From Actinospineispora eucalypti (GTDB lineage Bacteria; Actinomycetota; Actinomycetes; Mycobacteriales; Pseudonocardiaceae), in contig JACHMT010000007.1 of NCBI GenBank assembly GCA_014208095.1, forward strand, positions 62,001-126,000: 64,000 bases of DNA, read 5' to 3'. How positions within the stretch are numbered: the stretch's first letter is position 1; the number at the start of each line of letters is the position of its first letter. The translations under genes were made by a program, and so were the position numbers. Below, piece after piece: positions 7,321-16,214 of this stretch. The notes under the pieces are model-generated. The model was not told the origin of the DNA. It was given only the letters and a program-made list of their open reading frames with translations, and did no database searches.

Positions 7321-8833
7321 CAGGCGACTCTACGAACCCAGGCGCCCCACCCGTCAATCCTCCGGCCGGCGGATGAACCGCCCCGACCGGGGGTTGTTGC
7401 GCCTGTGACACGGCCGGCACCGGCGGTGCGGAACGGCGCCGCACCGCAATCAGGCCACCCTTGGCCGGCGCGTTGGCCACTCCCCGGGAGCGCCAACGCT
7501 CGTCCGGGGCGTCCGTGGGCAGCAGCCGGAAGTCGCGCAACAGGGTGCGCAGCACCACGTTCATCTCCATGTTGGCGAACGCGGCCCCGATGCACCGGCG
7601 GGTGCCGCCGCCGAACGGGATCCACTGGTAGAGGTCCGGCTTGGCGTCCACGAACCGACCGGGGTCGAACGCCTTCGCGTCCGGGAAGACCGCCTCGTCC
7701 TCGTGCACCAGGGAGATGGCGACCACGATGTTGTAACCGCGGGGCACCGTCCAGCGGCCGATGCGCAGATGATCCGCCTTGACCTGCCGGCCCACCCCGT
7801 CGATCACCGGCCGGGTCCGCTGCACCTCCAGGATGGTGGCCTCGCGCAGCGCGTGCCCGCCCGCATCCACCTCGTCGACCAGCTCGGCCAGCACCGACGG
7901 GTGCCGGCGCAACCGCTCGACCGCCCAGGCCATCGTGGTCGCGGTGGTCTCGTGGCCGGCCGCGAGCAGGGTGAGCAGCTGGTCAGCGATATCGGAGTGA
8001 CTCATCCGCGAGCCGTCCTCGTAGCGGCTCTGCAGCAGCAGCGCGAGCACGTCGTTGCGGTCGTCCAGCCGGGGGTCGTGGTCGGCGGTGTCGATCAGTC
8101 GGCTGATGATGTCGTCGTAGCGCCGGCGCATCTCCAGGAACCGCCCCCACGGGCTCCACCGGCCGAGGTCGCGCGGCGGCAGCGGCAGCACCGCCAGCCG
8201 GGAGGCGTACGTGACCATGCGCGGTAACAGGTCGCGCAGCTCGTCGAACTCCGCGCCGGCCGCGCTGCCTTCCCCGCACGCGCCGAACTGGGCGCGCGCT
8301 CGCCCGGCGCGTTCCGCGCTGCTTTCCCCGCGCGCGCCGAACTGGGCGCGCGCTCGCCCGGCGCGTTCCGCGCCGAACACCGCGCGCAGGATGGCGTTCA
8401 GCGTGATGCGCATCATCGACGGCAGCGTGGCGAACTCCCGGCCCTCCGGCCAGCCGGCCAGCTCACGCTCCGTCTCCTCCTCGATGATCCGCTCGTAGGC
8501 CTTGAGGCGGCGGCCGTGGAACGGCGGCACCAGCAGCTTGCGCTGCGCCCGGTGCTCGTCGCCGGTGAGCGCGAAGAACGAGCCGGGGCCGAGCAACCGG
8601 CCGAGGTTGGGCTCCACGTTCTCCACCAGCTCCGAACCGCTCAGGAACAGCTGCTTGATCTCCACCGGGTCGCTGATCACCAACACCCGGCCGAAGATCG
8701 GCAGATGCACCGTGAACGCGTCGCCGTACTTGGCGCGCAGCCGGGGCAGCCCGCGCAGTGGCCGGGTCAACGCGTACACCCCCTGCAAGAACGGCGGCGC
8801 GGTCGGGCCGGGCGGGAGCGTCGCGGTGGTCAT
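7295..8833 (-). CDS. Cytochrome P450 with an internal 18-residue tandem duplication
   Basis: 512 residues from ATG 8833 (MTTATLPPGPTAPPFLQG, a proline-rich P450 opening). Hallmarks: I-helix AGHETTATT, K-helix EVQR (ExxR), and the haem loop FGGGTRRCIGAAFA with thiolate C414. It is longer than the roughly 450 residues usual for soluble actinobacterial P450s because of a tandem duplication at residues 156-191 (AERAGRARAQFGA repeated) and a disordered proline-rich C-terminal tail of about 50 residues. It is divergent from a TetR gene with two palindromic operators between them. It should hydroxylate a hydrophobic substrate using partner ferredoxin/reductase not present here. Confidence 0.93.
   Translation of the reverse strand: MTTATLPPGPTAPPFLQGVYALTRPLRGLPRLRAKYGDAFTVHLPIFGRVLVISDPVEIKQLFLSGSELVENVEPNLGRLLGPGSFFALTGDEHRAQRKLLVPPFHGRRLKAYERIIEEETERELAGWPEGREFATLPSMMRITLNAILRAVFGAERAGRARAQFGARGESSAERAGRARAQFGACGEGSAAGAEFDELRDLLPRMVTYASRLAVLPLPPRDLGRWSPWGRFLEMRRRYDDIISRLIDTADHDPRLDDRNDVLALLLQSRYEDGSRMSHSDIADQLLTLLAAGHETTATTMAWAVERLRRHPSVLAELVDEVDAGGHALREATILEVQRTRPVIDGVGRQVKADHLRIGRWTVPRGYNIVVAISLVHEDEAVFPDAKAFDPGRFVDAKPDLYQWIPFGGGTRRCIGAAFANMEMNVVLRTLLRDFRLLPTDAPDERWRSRGVANAPAKGGLIAVRRRSAPPVPAVSQAQQPPVGAVHPPAGGLTGGAPGFVESPDDQHPVHP
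8261..8368 (-). repeat. 54-bp tandem duplication inside the P450 gene
   Basis: Units 8261-8314 and 8315-8368 differ at only two positions visible by eye and keep the reading frame (18 codons each). The near identity implies a recent duplication. A third, partial start of the unit (CGCGCCGAAC) follows. Confidence 0.9.
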
Positions 8834-8851
8834 GGAAACCCTCCCGATACT

Positions 8852-8893
8852 TGGTACGTTGACGTACCAGCTCGACGGTACGCCGCTGTACCG
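8852..8893. promoter_or_regulatory. Twin TetR operators between P450 and tetR
   Basis: Two palindromes lie side by side: TGGTACGT-TG-ACGTACCA (8852-8869, perfect 8+2+8) and CGGTAC-GCCGCT-GTACCG (8876-8893, perfect 6+6+6). Both contain GTAC cores and their centres are 24 bp apart. The position between divergent P450 and TetR starts fits cooperative binding by TetR dimers repressing both genes. Confidence 0.8.
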
Positions 8894-8930
8894 AGTCCCC
8901 GCAAGCGCGAAGCCGTATACCGTGTTGCCG

Positions 8931-9563
8931 ATGACCACCGCGCGGCACCCGGAACCGGCCGAGCCGGCGCTCCAGACCGAGCCCGCCACGCCGGACTTCC
9001 GCCGACGACTGCTCGACGGGCTCGCCTCGTCGATCGCCGACGACGGCTACCGGGCGACCACGGTGGCCGACATCGTGCGCCGCGCCCGCACCTCGCGGCG
9101 GACCTTCTACCAGCACTTCCCGGACAAGGAGTCCTGCTACGTGGCGCTGCTCGCCGAGGCGAACGCCGCGATGATCCGGCACATCTCCGCCTCGGTCGAT
9201 CCGGCGGCGCCGTGGCGCACCCAGGTGCGGCAGGCGATCGAGGCATGGATCAGGTCCGCCGAGTCCTCGCCGACCCTCATGGTGAGCTGGATCCGCGACC
9301 TGCCCTCGCTGGGCAACGCCGCGCGGCGGCTGCAGCGCGAGGCGATGGCCGGCTTCGTGGTGATGGTCCAGACGCTGGCCGACAATGACCAGTGGCGGGA
9401 CGCCGGCCTGGGGCCGATCTCCCGCCAGCACGCCATCCTGCTGCTCGGAGGGTTGCGCGAGCTGACCGCGACGACGCTGGAGGACGGCGGCCGGATGAGC
9501 GATTTGGCCGAGGTCGCCGTGGCCGGGTCGATCGCGCTGTTCGGCCCGCGCCCCGAGGGGTGA
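8931..9563 (+). CDS. TetR-family transcriptional regulator
   Basis: 210 residues from ATG 8931; the open frame extends further upstream, but that part is antisense to the P450. The N-terminal helix-turn-helix (about 20-66) reads RRRLLDGLASSIADDGYRATTVADIVRRARTSRRTFYQHFPDKESC, the classic TetR DNA-binding domain. The rest is an all-helical ligand domain of no recognised specificity. It is divergent from the P450 with twin palindromes in between, so it is inferred to repress both genes and respond to the P450 substrate or product. Confidence 0.92.
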   Translation: MTTARHPEPAEPALQTEPATPDFRRRLLDGLASSIADDGYRATTVADIVRRARTSRRTFYQHFPDKESCYVALLAEANAAMIRHISASVDPAAPWRTQVRQAIEAWIRSAESSPTLMVSWIRDLPSLGNAARRLQREAMAGFVVMVQTLADNDQWRDAGLGPISRQHAILLLGGLRELTATTLEDGGRMSDLAEVAVAGSIALFGPRPEG

Positions 9564-9629
9564 CACCCGATCGCGCGAATACCCGGGTCGGTATGCAAGC
9601 GCTGATTGTTTACGCGGTTAAATACGCGT

Positions 9630-9650
9630 ACCACCAAGGGGGAAGGTGGT
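9630..9650. terminator. Possible bidirectional terminator hairpin
   Basis: ACCACC and GGTGGT pair around a 9-nt loop, followed by CAAAAA. It lies between the convergent tetR (ends 9563) and the DUF6130-like gene (ends 9792). The stem is short, so the call is tentative. The rest of the 228-bp gap shows nothing recognisable. Confidence 0.35.
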
Positions 9651-9791
9651 CAAAAAGGGACGAGGCTCGCCGCCCGGATCGGGGGACGTCCAGGCGGCGG
9701 CCTCACCCCCGACGAAGTGCTTGACGCCGGGAGTACCAAGCGTAGCGGGTCTCGGTCCGAAGTACCGAAACAGGTTCTACTTTTTAACGCC

Positions 9792-10277
9792 TCAGTGATG
9801 GCCTCCGCCGCCCTGGCCGGGCGGGATGACGAACTCGACGGTCCTGCTGTCCATGACCTTGTGCGTGGGGTCGGCCAGCCCGATCCACACCTTGTGCGGT
9901 CCCGGCGGCAGCCACTGGATGATCAGCGGTTCGCCGCTGGCGTCGGCCCAGTGCCAGGGCGCGTCGTCCACGGTGACGTGGATGTGCCCGATGCGCGGCG
10001 AGACGTCCAGCGCGTTCGGCCCGTAGACCGGCACGATCCGCAGGTTCTCCGCCCGGTAGCGCAGCACCACCAGGCCCTTCGCCAACTGGTCCGGCAGCGG
10101 CGCGTCGACCACCAACCGGGGCGGGGGCTGGCTGTCCAGCGGCACCACCGGCGCCGGCAGCCAGCCGGCCTCTCCCGGCGGAATGGGCGGAGGGCCGGCG
10201 CAGGCGGCGGTGGCGAGACCGGCGGCCAGCGTCAGCGCCGCCACCGCCAGGCGCCGCCGCTCAGCGGGTCGCCACAT
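9792..10277 (-). CDS. Putative lipoprotein of unknown function (DUF6130-like)
   Basis: 161 residues. The N-terminus is a lipoprotein-type signal (RRRLAVAALTLAAGLATAAC, Cys about residue 26). The remainder contains a compact beta-rich segment GHIHVTVDDAPWHWAD ... LPPGPHKVWIGLADPTHKVMD, which resembles DUF6130/DUF4399-type domains of unknown role, and it ends in a Gly-His tail (GGGGHH). The start overlaps the end of the upstream Tat-exported hydrolase by 17 bp, so the two are probably made from one message and both exported. No function is known; the histidines could suggest metal binding, but that is speculation. Confidence 0.75.
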   Translation of the reverse strand: MWRPAERRRLAVAALTLAAGLATAACAGPPPIPPGEAGWLPAPVVPLDSQPPPRLVVDAPLPDQLAKGLVVLRYRAENLRIVPVYGPNALDVSPRIGHIHVTVDDAPWHWADASGEPLIIQWLPPGPHKVWIGLADPTHKVMDSRTVEFVIPPGQGGGGHH

Positions 10278-11301
10278 CGAGCACCGCCCGGGAGAACGCC
10301 TCCGGTGCCTCCTGCGGCACGTTGTGCCCGATCCCGTCCAGCACGCGGTGCTCGTAGGGGCCGGTGAACTTGGACCGGTAGGCCATCCCGTCCTTGGCCG
10401 CGCCGTCGAAGTCGCTGGCCACGGTGATGGTGGGCACGCCGATCGCCGGCCCGGCGGCCAGCCGCCGCTCCAGGTCGTCGTACCGGGGGTCCCCCGGCGC
10501 CAGGCGCAGCCGCCACCGGTAGTTGTGGATCACCAGGGCCACGTGGTCCGGGTTGTCGAAGGAGGCCGACGTGCGCCGGTAGGTCTCCTCGGTGAAGTTC
10601 CACTTCGGCGAGGCCAGCTTCCAGATGAGCTTGTTGAACTCGTAGCGGTTGCGGGTGTAGCCGAGCACCCCGCGCTCGGTGGCGAAGTAGTACTGGTACC
10701 ACCAGCCCAGCTCGGCCGACGGCGGCAGCGGCTGCGAGTTGGTGTCCAGGTTGACGACCAGGTAGCCGCTCACCGAGACCAGCGCCCGGCAGCGCTCCGG
10801 CCACAGCGCCGCGGTCACCACCGCCGTCCGGGCGCCCCAGTCGTAGCCGGCCAGCACCGCTTTGTCGATCTTGAGCGCGTCCATCAGGGCGATGGTGTCC
10901 GCCGCGACCACGGCCTGCTGGGCGCCCCGGAAGGCCGCCTCGGAGCGGAACCGGGTGGGGCCGTACCCGCGCAGGTAGGGAACGATCACCCGGTACCCGG
11001 CCGCCGCCAGCCGGGGCGCCACGTCCAGGTAGCTGTGCACGTCGTACGGCCAGCCGTGCAGCAGGATCACCGGGACGCCGGTGGCCGGGCCGGCCTCGGC
11101 GTACCCGACGCTCAGCTCCCCCGCGTCGATCTGCTTCACCGACTCGAAGGAGGTGTGCTCCGGCTCCGGCGGCGCCACCGGGGGCGGCGCCGGCGCACCG
11201 GCCGGCGTCTGGGTCGGCGTTTCCGTCGAGGCGCAGCCGGCCGCCCAGAGTGTCGCCGCCGAACCGGCAAAGACCCGTGAGAACGTTCTCCTGCTGATCA
11301 C
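10261..11301 (-). CDS. Exported alpha/beta hydrolase, epoxide-hydrolase-like, Tat lipoprotein
   Basis: 346 residues. The N-terminus MISRRTFSRVFAGSAATLWAAGC combines a twin-arginine motif (R4R5) with a lipobox Cys at 23, so export by Tat and lipidation are predicted. A Pro-rich linker (about 30-48) precedes an alpha/beta-hydrolase fold with HGWP oxyanion motif and nucleophile elbow GYDWGA, where aspartate replaces serine as in epoxide hydrolases and haloalkane dehalogenases. The catalytic His is in GIGHNVPQEAP. Substrate unknown. It is followed by the overlapping DUF6130-like lipoprotein gene. Confidence 0.85.
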   Translation of the reverse strand: MISRRTFSRVFAGSAATLWAAGCASTETPTQTPAGAPAPPPVAPPEPEHTSFESVKQIDAGELSVGYAEAGPATGVPVILLHGWPYDVHSYLDVAPRLAAAGYRVIVPYLRGYGPTRFRSEAAFRGAQQAVVAADTIALMDALKIDKAVLAGYDWGARTAVVTAALWPERCRALVSVSGYLVVNLDTNSQPLPPSAELGWWYQYYFATERGVLGYTRNRYEFNKLIWKLASPKWNFTEETYRRTSASFDNPDHVALVIHNYRWRLRLAPGDPRYDDLERRLAAGPAIGVPTITVASDFDGAAKDGMAYRSKFTGPYEHRVLDGIGHNVPQEAPEAFSRAVLDVATR

Positions 11302-11340
11302 GACCCCGACGCTAGGCAGCCCGCGCCGGCGCCGCGCCCG

Positions 11341-14070
11341 TCAGGTGACGGAGCCCGGGTACGTCACCAGTACGGCGCCGAGCTCGCCCCGGGAGGCCAC
11401 GCCCAGCTTGGGGAAGATCCGGTGCAGGTGGGTGCTCACCGTGCGGTGCGAGAGGTACAGCCGCTGGCCGATCTCCCGGTTGGTCAGGCCGTCGGCGGCC
11501 AGCCGGGCGATGCTCAGCTCGTGCGCGGTGAGCTGGTCGCGGGCGTCCGGGTCGCGGTTCGGGCTGGTCTCGCCGGCGGCGCGCAGCTCGGCGCGGGCTC
11601 GTTCGCTCCACCCGGTCACGCCCAGCGCGTCGAAGGTCTCCCGAGCGGCGCGCAGGTGCGGCCGCGCCTGGGCCACCCTCCGGTGCCGGCGCAACCACTC
11701 GCCGAAGGCCAGCTGGACCCGGCCGCGCTCCAGCGGCCAACCGGTCAGGTCGGCGGCCAGCGCGGCCTCGAACAGCCGCTCCGCCTCGTCGTCCGGCGCG
11801 AGCACCGCGCGGGCATAGCGCAGGCCGGCGTGCAGCGCGGGCGAGGGCGTGACCGGGGCCAGCTCCTCCAGCTCGCGCAGGATCTCCGCCAGCCCGTCGG
11901 TGCGTTCCGCACGCAGTGCCGCCTCGGCCAGCTCGGCGGTGACGTAGCAGCGCAGGGCCAGCTGGTAGCTCGGGTCGGCCGGGTCGTGCAGCCGGCGCAG
12001 CTCGGCGAACGCGTCGTCGTGCCGCCCCTCGCCCAGCGCGACCAGGGCGAGCGCCAGCCGGGTGGTGGCCAGCACCGGGCGCGCCCCGGCGGCCAGACCC
12101 ACCCGCTCCGCCAGCGCGGCCAGCGCCTCGGCCTGCCGGTAGTCGCCGCGCAGCGCGGCTATCTCCGCCTGCACCGCCCGGGCCAGGCCGTACATGTAGG
12201 TCTGGCCGGTCTCCTCGCCCAGCCGCGCCGCCTCCTCGGCGGCCGGGAGCGCGGTAGCCAGGTCGCCCAGCCGGGTGCAGCTCCACGCCTGAACGGCCAG
12301 CGTGCGGGCCAGCAGGCCCAACCGGCCCTGCGCGCGCAGTCCGGGCTGGGCGGCGGCGGCGAACCGCGCCGCCAGGTCGAATGCCCCCACCTGCAGCGCC
12401 GCGCTGCCCAGGAACCGGGCCACGGCGGGGTCGCCCGCCGGGTCGCCGCCCAGCTCGGCCAGCCGGGCCAGCACCGCGCCGCCGCGTTCGAACGGCGCCA
12501 CGTAGGCGGAGATCGCCGTCGCCCTCGGGTCGCCGGGCGGCAACGGCATGCGGTCCGTCACCCCGGCGATCCGCTCGCGCGCCGGCGCCCCGGGCTCGAC
12601 CCAGAAACAGCGCATCCCGGCGCCCCAGAGAATGCGCCCGGCCAGGTCGACGTTCCCGTCGGCGGCCATCGCCTCGGCCACCCCGGCCAACTCCCCCGGC
12701 GCCGCCAGGTGCTCCCGCACGCCGTCGTCGAACCCGGTCGGGATCCACGCCGCCCAGGCCCGCTGCCACGCCGGCAGGTCCAGCGAGGCCACCTCGGCGA
12801 GCAGCCGGGTCACCGTCTCCGGCCGGCCGGCCTCCACCGCCAGCTCGGCCGCGCCGAGCAGGCGCTCGGCCTTCGGCTCCGGCCGCCCGGTCAGCCGCGC
12901 GGAGCGTTCCAGCGCGGCGACGGCGGTAGCAACCGCGCCCCGCCGGCGGGCCAGCTCGGCGGCGTCGGCCAGCTCGCCGGCGACCTCCTCGTCCGGGCCG
13001 GCGGCGGCCGCCGCCAGGTGCCAGACCCGCCGCCTCGGCCACTCCCGCAACGTCTCGGCCAGCGCCCGGTGGGCGGCCTGGCGTTCCGCCGGGCCGGCCG
13101 CCCGGGCGATCGCCGAACGCATCAGCGGGTGCCGGAACCGCACCTCGGCCGGGGTCAGCTCGATCAGCCGGGCCTGCTCCGCCGCCGCCAGGTCGGGCAG
13201 GCCGACCCCGGTGTCCAGCGCGCGGCCCGCGGCGTCCAGCACCTCGGCCACCGCGTCCCCGTCGTGCAGCGCGGCGACCAGCAACGCGGTGCGAGTGGCC
13301 TCCGACAGCTCGGCCACCTTCGCGCCGAACGCCCGCTCCAGCCGGGCGGTCAGCGGCAGGCCGTCCGCCGGCGGATCGCCCGGGGAACGCAGCGCGTCGG
13401 GCAGCTCGGTCAGCGCCAACGGGTTCCCCGCCGCCTCGTGCAGCACCCGCGCCCTGACGACCGGGGAAAGGCCGGGCGCCACCGAGTCGAGCAGCTCGGC
13501 CGAGGTGTCCGGGGGCAACCTCGGCACGGTCATCTCGGGCAGCCCGACCTCGTCCAGCCCGGACGGCTCGCCGTCCCGCAGGGTGGCGACCAGCACGATC
13601 GGTTCCGAGTCCAGCCGGCGGGCCAGGAAGGCCAGCGCGTCCACGGTCGACGGGTCCAGCCAGTGCGCGTCCTCGGCGATGAGCAACAGGGGTTCTTCGA
13701 CTGCCGCGTCGGCCACCAGGTTCAGCGTGGCCATGCCGACCAGGTGCCCGTCCGGCACCTCACCGTCGCGCAGGCCGAGCGCGGCGCCCATGGCCTCCCG
13801 CTGCGGCCCGGGCAACCCGTTCACCCCCGCGCGCAGCGGGTAGACCAGCTGGTGCAGCCCGGCGTAGGGCAGGTGCTGCTCGGCCGGCACGCCGACCGTG
13901 GTGAGCACCCGGGTCCGGGATGTCCCGGCCAGCGCGCGCGCCTCGGTCACCAGCGCCGACTTCCCGATTCCGGCCTCGCCGCGTACCAGCAGGGCGCCAC
14001 CTCGGTGGTCCACCCCGTCGATCAGCTCGGCGAGCCGCTTCAGCTCGAGCTCCCGCCCGAAGAGCGACAT
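11341..14070 (-). CDS. Large ATP-binding LuxR-family (LAL) transcriptional regulator
   Basis: 909 residues from ATG 14070 (MSLFGRELELKRLAELID). An AAA-type NTPase domain is at the N-terminus with Walker A GEAGIGKS (residues 31-38) and Walker B LLLIAEDAHWLDP. A long helical, TPR-like middle follows, then a C-terminal LuxR helix-turn-helix (about 840-905: LTAHELSIARLAADGLTNREIGQRLYLSHRTVSTHLHRIF). This is the standard LAL architecture and length. Members often activate nearby operons; the likely target here is not evident, since the flanking hydrolases have their own regulators or none. A decayed relative lies at 26928-27345. Confidence 0.93.
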   Translation of the reverse strand: MSLFGRELELKRLAELIDGVDHRGGALLVRGEAGIGKSALVTEARALAGTSRTRVLTTVGVPAEQHLPYAGLHQLVYPLRAGVNGLPGPQREAMGAALGLRDGEVPDGHLVGMATLNLVADAAVEEPLLLIAEDAHWLDPSTVDALAFLARRLDSEPIVLVATLRDGEPSGLDEVGLPEMTVPRLPPDTSAELLDSVAPGLSPVVRARVLHEAAGNPLALTELPDALRSPGDPPADGLPLTARLERAFGAKVAELSEATRTALLVAALHDGDAVAEVLDAAGRALDTGVGLPDLAAAEQARLIELTPAEVRFRHPLMRSAIARAAGPAERQAAHRALAETLREWPRRRVWHLAAAAAGPDEEVAGELADAAELARRRGAVATAVAALERSARLTGRPEPKAERLLGAAELAVEAGRPETVTRLLAEVASLDLPAWQRAWAAWIPTGFDDGVREHLAAPGELAGVAEAMAADGNVDLAGRILWGAGMRCFWVEPGAPARERIAGVTDRMPLPPGDPRATAISAYVAPFERGGAVLARLAELGGDPAGDPAVARFLGSAALQVGAFDLAARFAAAAQPGLRAQGRLGLLARTLAVQAWSCTRLGDLATALPAAEEAARLGEETGQTYMYGLARAVQAEIAALRGDYRQAEALAALAERVGLAAGARPVLATTRLALALVALGEGRHDDAFAELRRLHDPADPSYQLALRCYVTAELAEAALRAERTDGLAEILRELEELAPVTPSPALHAGLRYARAVLAPDDEAERLFEAALAADLTGWPLERGRVQLAFGEWLRRHRRVAQARPHLRAARETFDALGVTGWSERARAELRAAGETSPNRDPDARDQLTAHELSIARLAADGLTNREIGQRLYLSHRTVSTHLHRIFPKLGVASRGELGAVLVTYPGSVT

Positions 14071-14141
14071 CCCACCCTCCCGTTGCCCGCGCCCGGCCCG
14101 GTCCCGCGCCGCACGGGGCCAGGCCAGGCTAGTAGCCCGCG

Positions 14142-14984
14142 TCAGTCGGCCAGGAAGGACACCAACGCGTCGGAGATCTCGTCGGCGTGCGTCCACAGGA
14201 ACCCGTGCGGCGCGCCCTCGATCTCCAGGTAGCGGGCCTTGGGCAGCGCCTTGGCGAACGGGCGGCCGGTGGCGTCGATGGGCAGGATGCGGTCCCCCGT
14301 CCCGTGCACGATCAGCACCGGCACACCGGTCTCGGCGATCTTCGGCAGGTCGGCGCGGAAGTCGGTCAGCCAGCTGGGCACGACCGCCCAGGAGGCCTTC
14401 GCCCCGGCCCCGGAAGCCACCGCGAAGCTGGACCGCACGACCTCCTCGCTGATCCGGCTGCCCAGGTTCTCGTCCAGGTTGTAGAAGTCGTTGTAGAACT
14501 GGCTGAACCAGGCGTACCGGTCACCCCGCGCGGCGGCCTGGATGCCGTCGAACACGCTCTGGTCCACGCCGCCCGGGTTGTCGTCGGTCTTCAGCAGGAA
14601 CGGCTCGAGGGAGGCCAGGAAGGCCACCTTGGCCACCCGCGCGGCGCCGTACCGGCCCAGGTAGTGGCCCACCTCGCCGGTGCCCATGGAGAAGCCGACC
14701 AGCACCACGTCATTCAGGTCCAGGGTGGTGAGCACCTTGTCCAGGTCGTCGGTGAAGGTGTCGTAGTCGTAGCCGACGCTGGGCTGGCTGGACTGCCCGA
14801 AACCCCGGCGGTCGTAGGTGATGACCCGGTAGCCGGCCTCCAGCAACCGGTCCTCCTGCTTCTCCCACGACGCACCGGAGAGCGGGTAACCGTGGATCAA
14901 CACGACCGGCTGGCCGGTGCCCCGGTCGGTGTAGTGCAGCTTGATCTCGGCGCTGTTCTCCTGGCCGACGGTGATGTACGGCAT
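14142..14984 (-). CDS. Alpha/beta hydrolase, non-haem chloroperoxidase-like
   Basis: 280 residues from ATG 14984. The triad is visible: nucleophile Ser in GFSMGTGE (GxSxG), Asp in VHGTGDRILP and His in EGAPHGF. The opening PYITVGQENSAEIKLHYTDRGTGQPVVLIHGYPL and the YDRRGFGQSSQP segment are characteristic of the cofactor-free chloroperoxidase/arylesterase group (perhydrolase activity in vitro, physiological substrate usually unknown). It is divergent from a TetR gene, with the same TTACCGAACG sequence in front of both starts, so it is likely under that repressor. Confidence 0.92.
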   Translation of the reverse strand: MPYITVGQENSAEIKLHYTDRGTGQPVVLIHGYPLSGASWEKQEDRLLEAGYRVITYDRRGFGQSSQPSVGYDYDTFTDDLDKVLTTLDLNDVVLVGFSMGTGEVGHYLGRYGAARVAKVAFLASLEPFLLKTDDNPGGVDQSVFDGIQAAARGDRYAWFSQFYNDFYNLDENLGSRISEEVVRSSFAVASGAGAKASWAVVPSWLTDFRADLPKIAETGVPVLIVHGTGDRILPIDATGRPFAKALPKARYLEIEGAPHGFLWTHADEISDALVSFLAD

Positions 14985-15034
14985 TGTCCTGGTCCCTTTC
15001 CGAAGTCCCGTCTTGCTCGGTGCTTCAGAAGCTA

Positions 15035-15118
15035 TTACCGAACGACCGGTAAAGCAATGTGGCAAGAGCCATAGCCTGAGAATCAGCCGAGACGGAATTT
15101 CGACAGGACGTTCGGTAA
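15035..15118. promoter_or_regulatory. TetR operator pair between hydrolase and tetR
   Basis: TTACCG-AACGAC-CGGTAA (15035-15052) is a perfect 6+6+6 palindrome 51 bp from the hydrolase start. The half-site CGTTCGGTAA (15109-15118) is the exact reverse complement of TTACCGAACG from the first site and lies 10 bases before the tetR ATG. The two sites would let one repressor close both promoters. Confidence 0.75.
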
Positions 15119-15128
15119 CATGGGAGGC

Positions 15129-15710
15129 ATGCCTAGGCCAGTGACCGTGCGGGACGACGAGCTGTACGACCGGCTCGCCGAGGTGTTCCGCTCGGCCGGC
15201 TACGAGGGCGCATCGCTGGGCGCGCTGGCCGAGGCCGCCGGCCTGCGCCGGGCCAGCCTCTACCACCGGTTCCCCGGCGGCAAGGCGGAGATGGCCGAGG
15301 CGGTGCTGGACCGGGTGGGCCGGCTGTTCGCCGACGTGCTCGAGCCGATGCGCACCGACCCGGACCCCCGCGCCGGCATCGCCGCCTCGGCCGAGCGGCT
15401 GACCGACATCTACGGCGGCGGGCTGCTCGCCTGCGCGCTGGACACCCTGCCGCTGAGCGGCGCGCCGGAGCCGGTGCGCACCAAGGCCGCCTCGGTGGCC
15501 CGCACCTGGATCACCACCATGGCCGACGCGGCCCAGCGCGGCGGCCGCCCGGCCGGCGAGGCGAACGCGGCGGCGGAGGACGCCTTCGTCCGCATCGAAG
15601 GCGGCCTGGTGCACGGCCGCCTGTTCGGCGATGGCGCCCCCTTCCGCCGCGCCATCGCCGAACTCCCCGACCAGCTACTCGGACGGCAGAGCCGCGGCGC
15701 AGCCCTTTAA
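15129..15710 (+). CDS. TetR-family transcriptional regulator (LmrA/YxaF-like)
   Basis: 193 residues from ATG 15129, chosen over ATG 15120 because GGGAGG lies a few bases before it. The N-terminal HTH (about 7-55) reads LYDRLAEVFRSAGYEGASLGALAEAAGLRRASLYHRFPGGKAEM. The C-terminal domain has LLACALDTLPLSGAPEPVRTKAA, as in the LmrA/YxaF C-terminal family. It is divergent from the chloroperoxidase-like hydrolase with an operator pair in between. A strong hairpin follows the stop codon. Confidence 0.9.
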   Translation: MPRPVTVRDDELYDRLAEVFRSAGYEGASLGALAEAAGLRRASLYHRFPGGKAEMAEAVLDRVGRLFADVLEPMRTDPDPRAGIAASAERLTDIYGGGLLACALDTLPLSGAPEPVRTKAASVARTWITTMADAAQRGGRPAGEANAAAEDAFVRIEGGLVHGRLFGDGAPFRRAIAELPDQLLGRQSRGAAL

Positions 15711-15720
15711 CCTCGGCCTC

Positions 15721-15745
15721 CCCCGCCCCACGGGAAAGGGCGGGG
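15721..15745 (+). terminator. Rho-independent-like terminator after tetR
   Basis: CCCCGCCC (15721-15728) pairs perfectly with GGGCGGGG (15738-15745) over a 9-nt loop, 10 bases after the tetR stop. No U tract follows, which is common in high-GC actinomycetes. Confidence 0.7.
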
Positions 15746-15831
15746 AAGAGCCGACGGCCCCGGATGATCGAGGCCTCGTCGGGTCGCAGAGCCAGTCTCG
15801 CCGTTTCGGGAGGCGCGGGGAATCGTGCGAA

Positions 15832-15879
15832 CCCCCCGATTCGGGGGGACGTCATCCCTACTGTTTTGGTAGGGATGAC
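15832..15879. other. Two adjacent perfect hairpins
   Basis: CCCCCCGA-T-TCGGGGGG (15832-15848) is a perfect 8-bp stem with a 1-nt loop in DNA form. It is followed 2 bp later by GTCATCCCTAC (15851-15861) paired with GTAGGGATGAC (15869-15879), a perfect 11-bp stem with a 7-nt loop (TGTTTTG). They sit between convergent genes and could be a bidirectional terminator or a cruciform. Confidence 0.75.
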
Positions 15880-16214
15880 CCCACCTCCAACCGAAGTCTG
15901 CCGGGAGGCCGCGGCCCGGGCCTGAGTCCGGCCCTCACGTTCAGCGGACTGTCCGGTCGGAGTTTCCGGTTGGCATTGTGCCGCTCCGGTCCGGGGGTGT
16001 CTCACCAAGCGTGACCGGGTGTGGTCGCCACTGGCCGTCGAGACCAAGCTCAGTCCGCTCATTCCTTGATCAAAACGGGACTGGCCTTGCGTTCGGTGGT
16101 GGCGACCCTCAGCGCGGCCGGGCTCACCGTCTCGACTGTCCCACCCGTCACTCGACGGTCACTCAGGGTGAGTGTCGGACGGTGCGTGCTGACGGTTCGC
16201 GCCGGGCGTCCGCC

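Noticed and set aside
11422..14232. 936-codon open frame antisense to the LAL regulator
   Set aside because: Low-complexity Gly/Arg/Gln/Pro translation caused by third-position GC bias; the opposite strand encodes a full LAL protein with all motifs.
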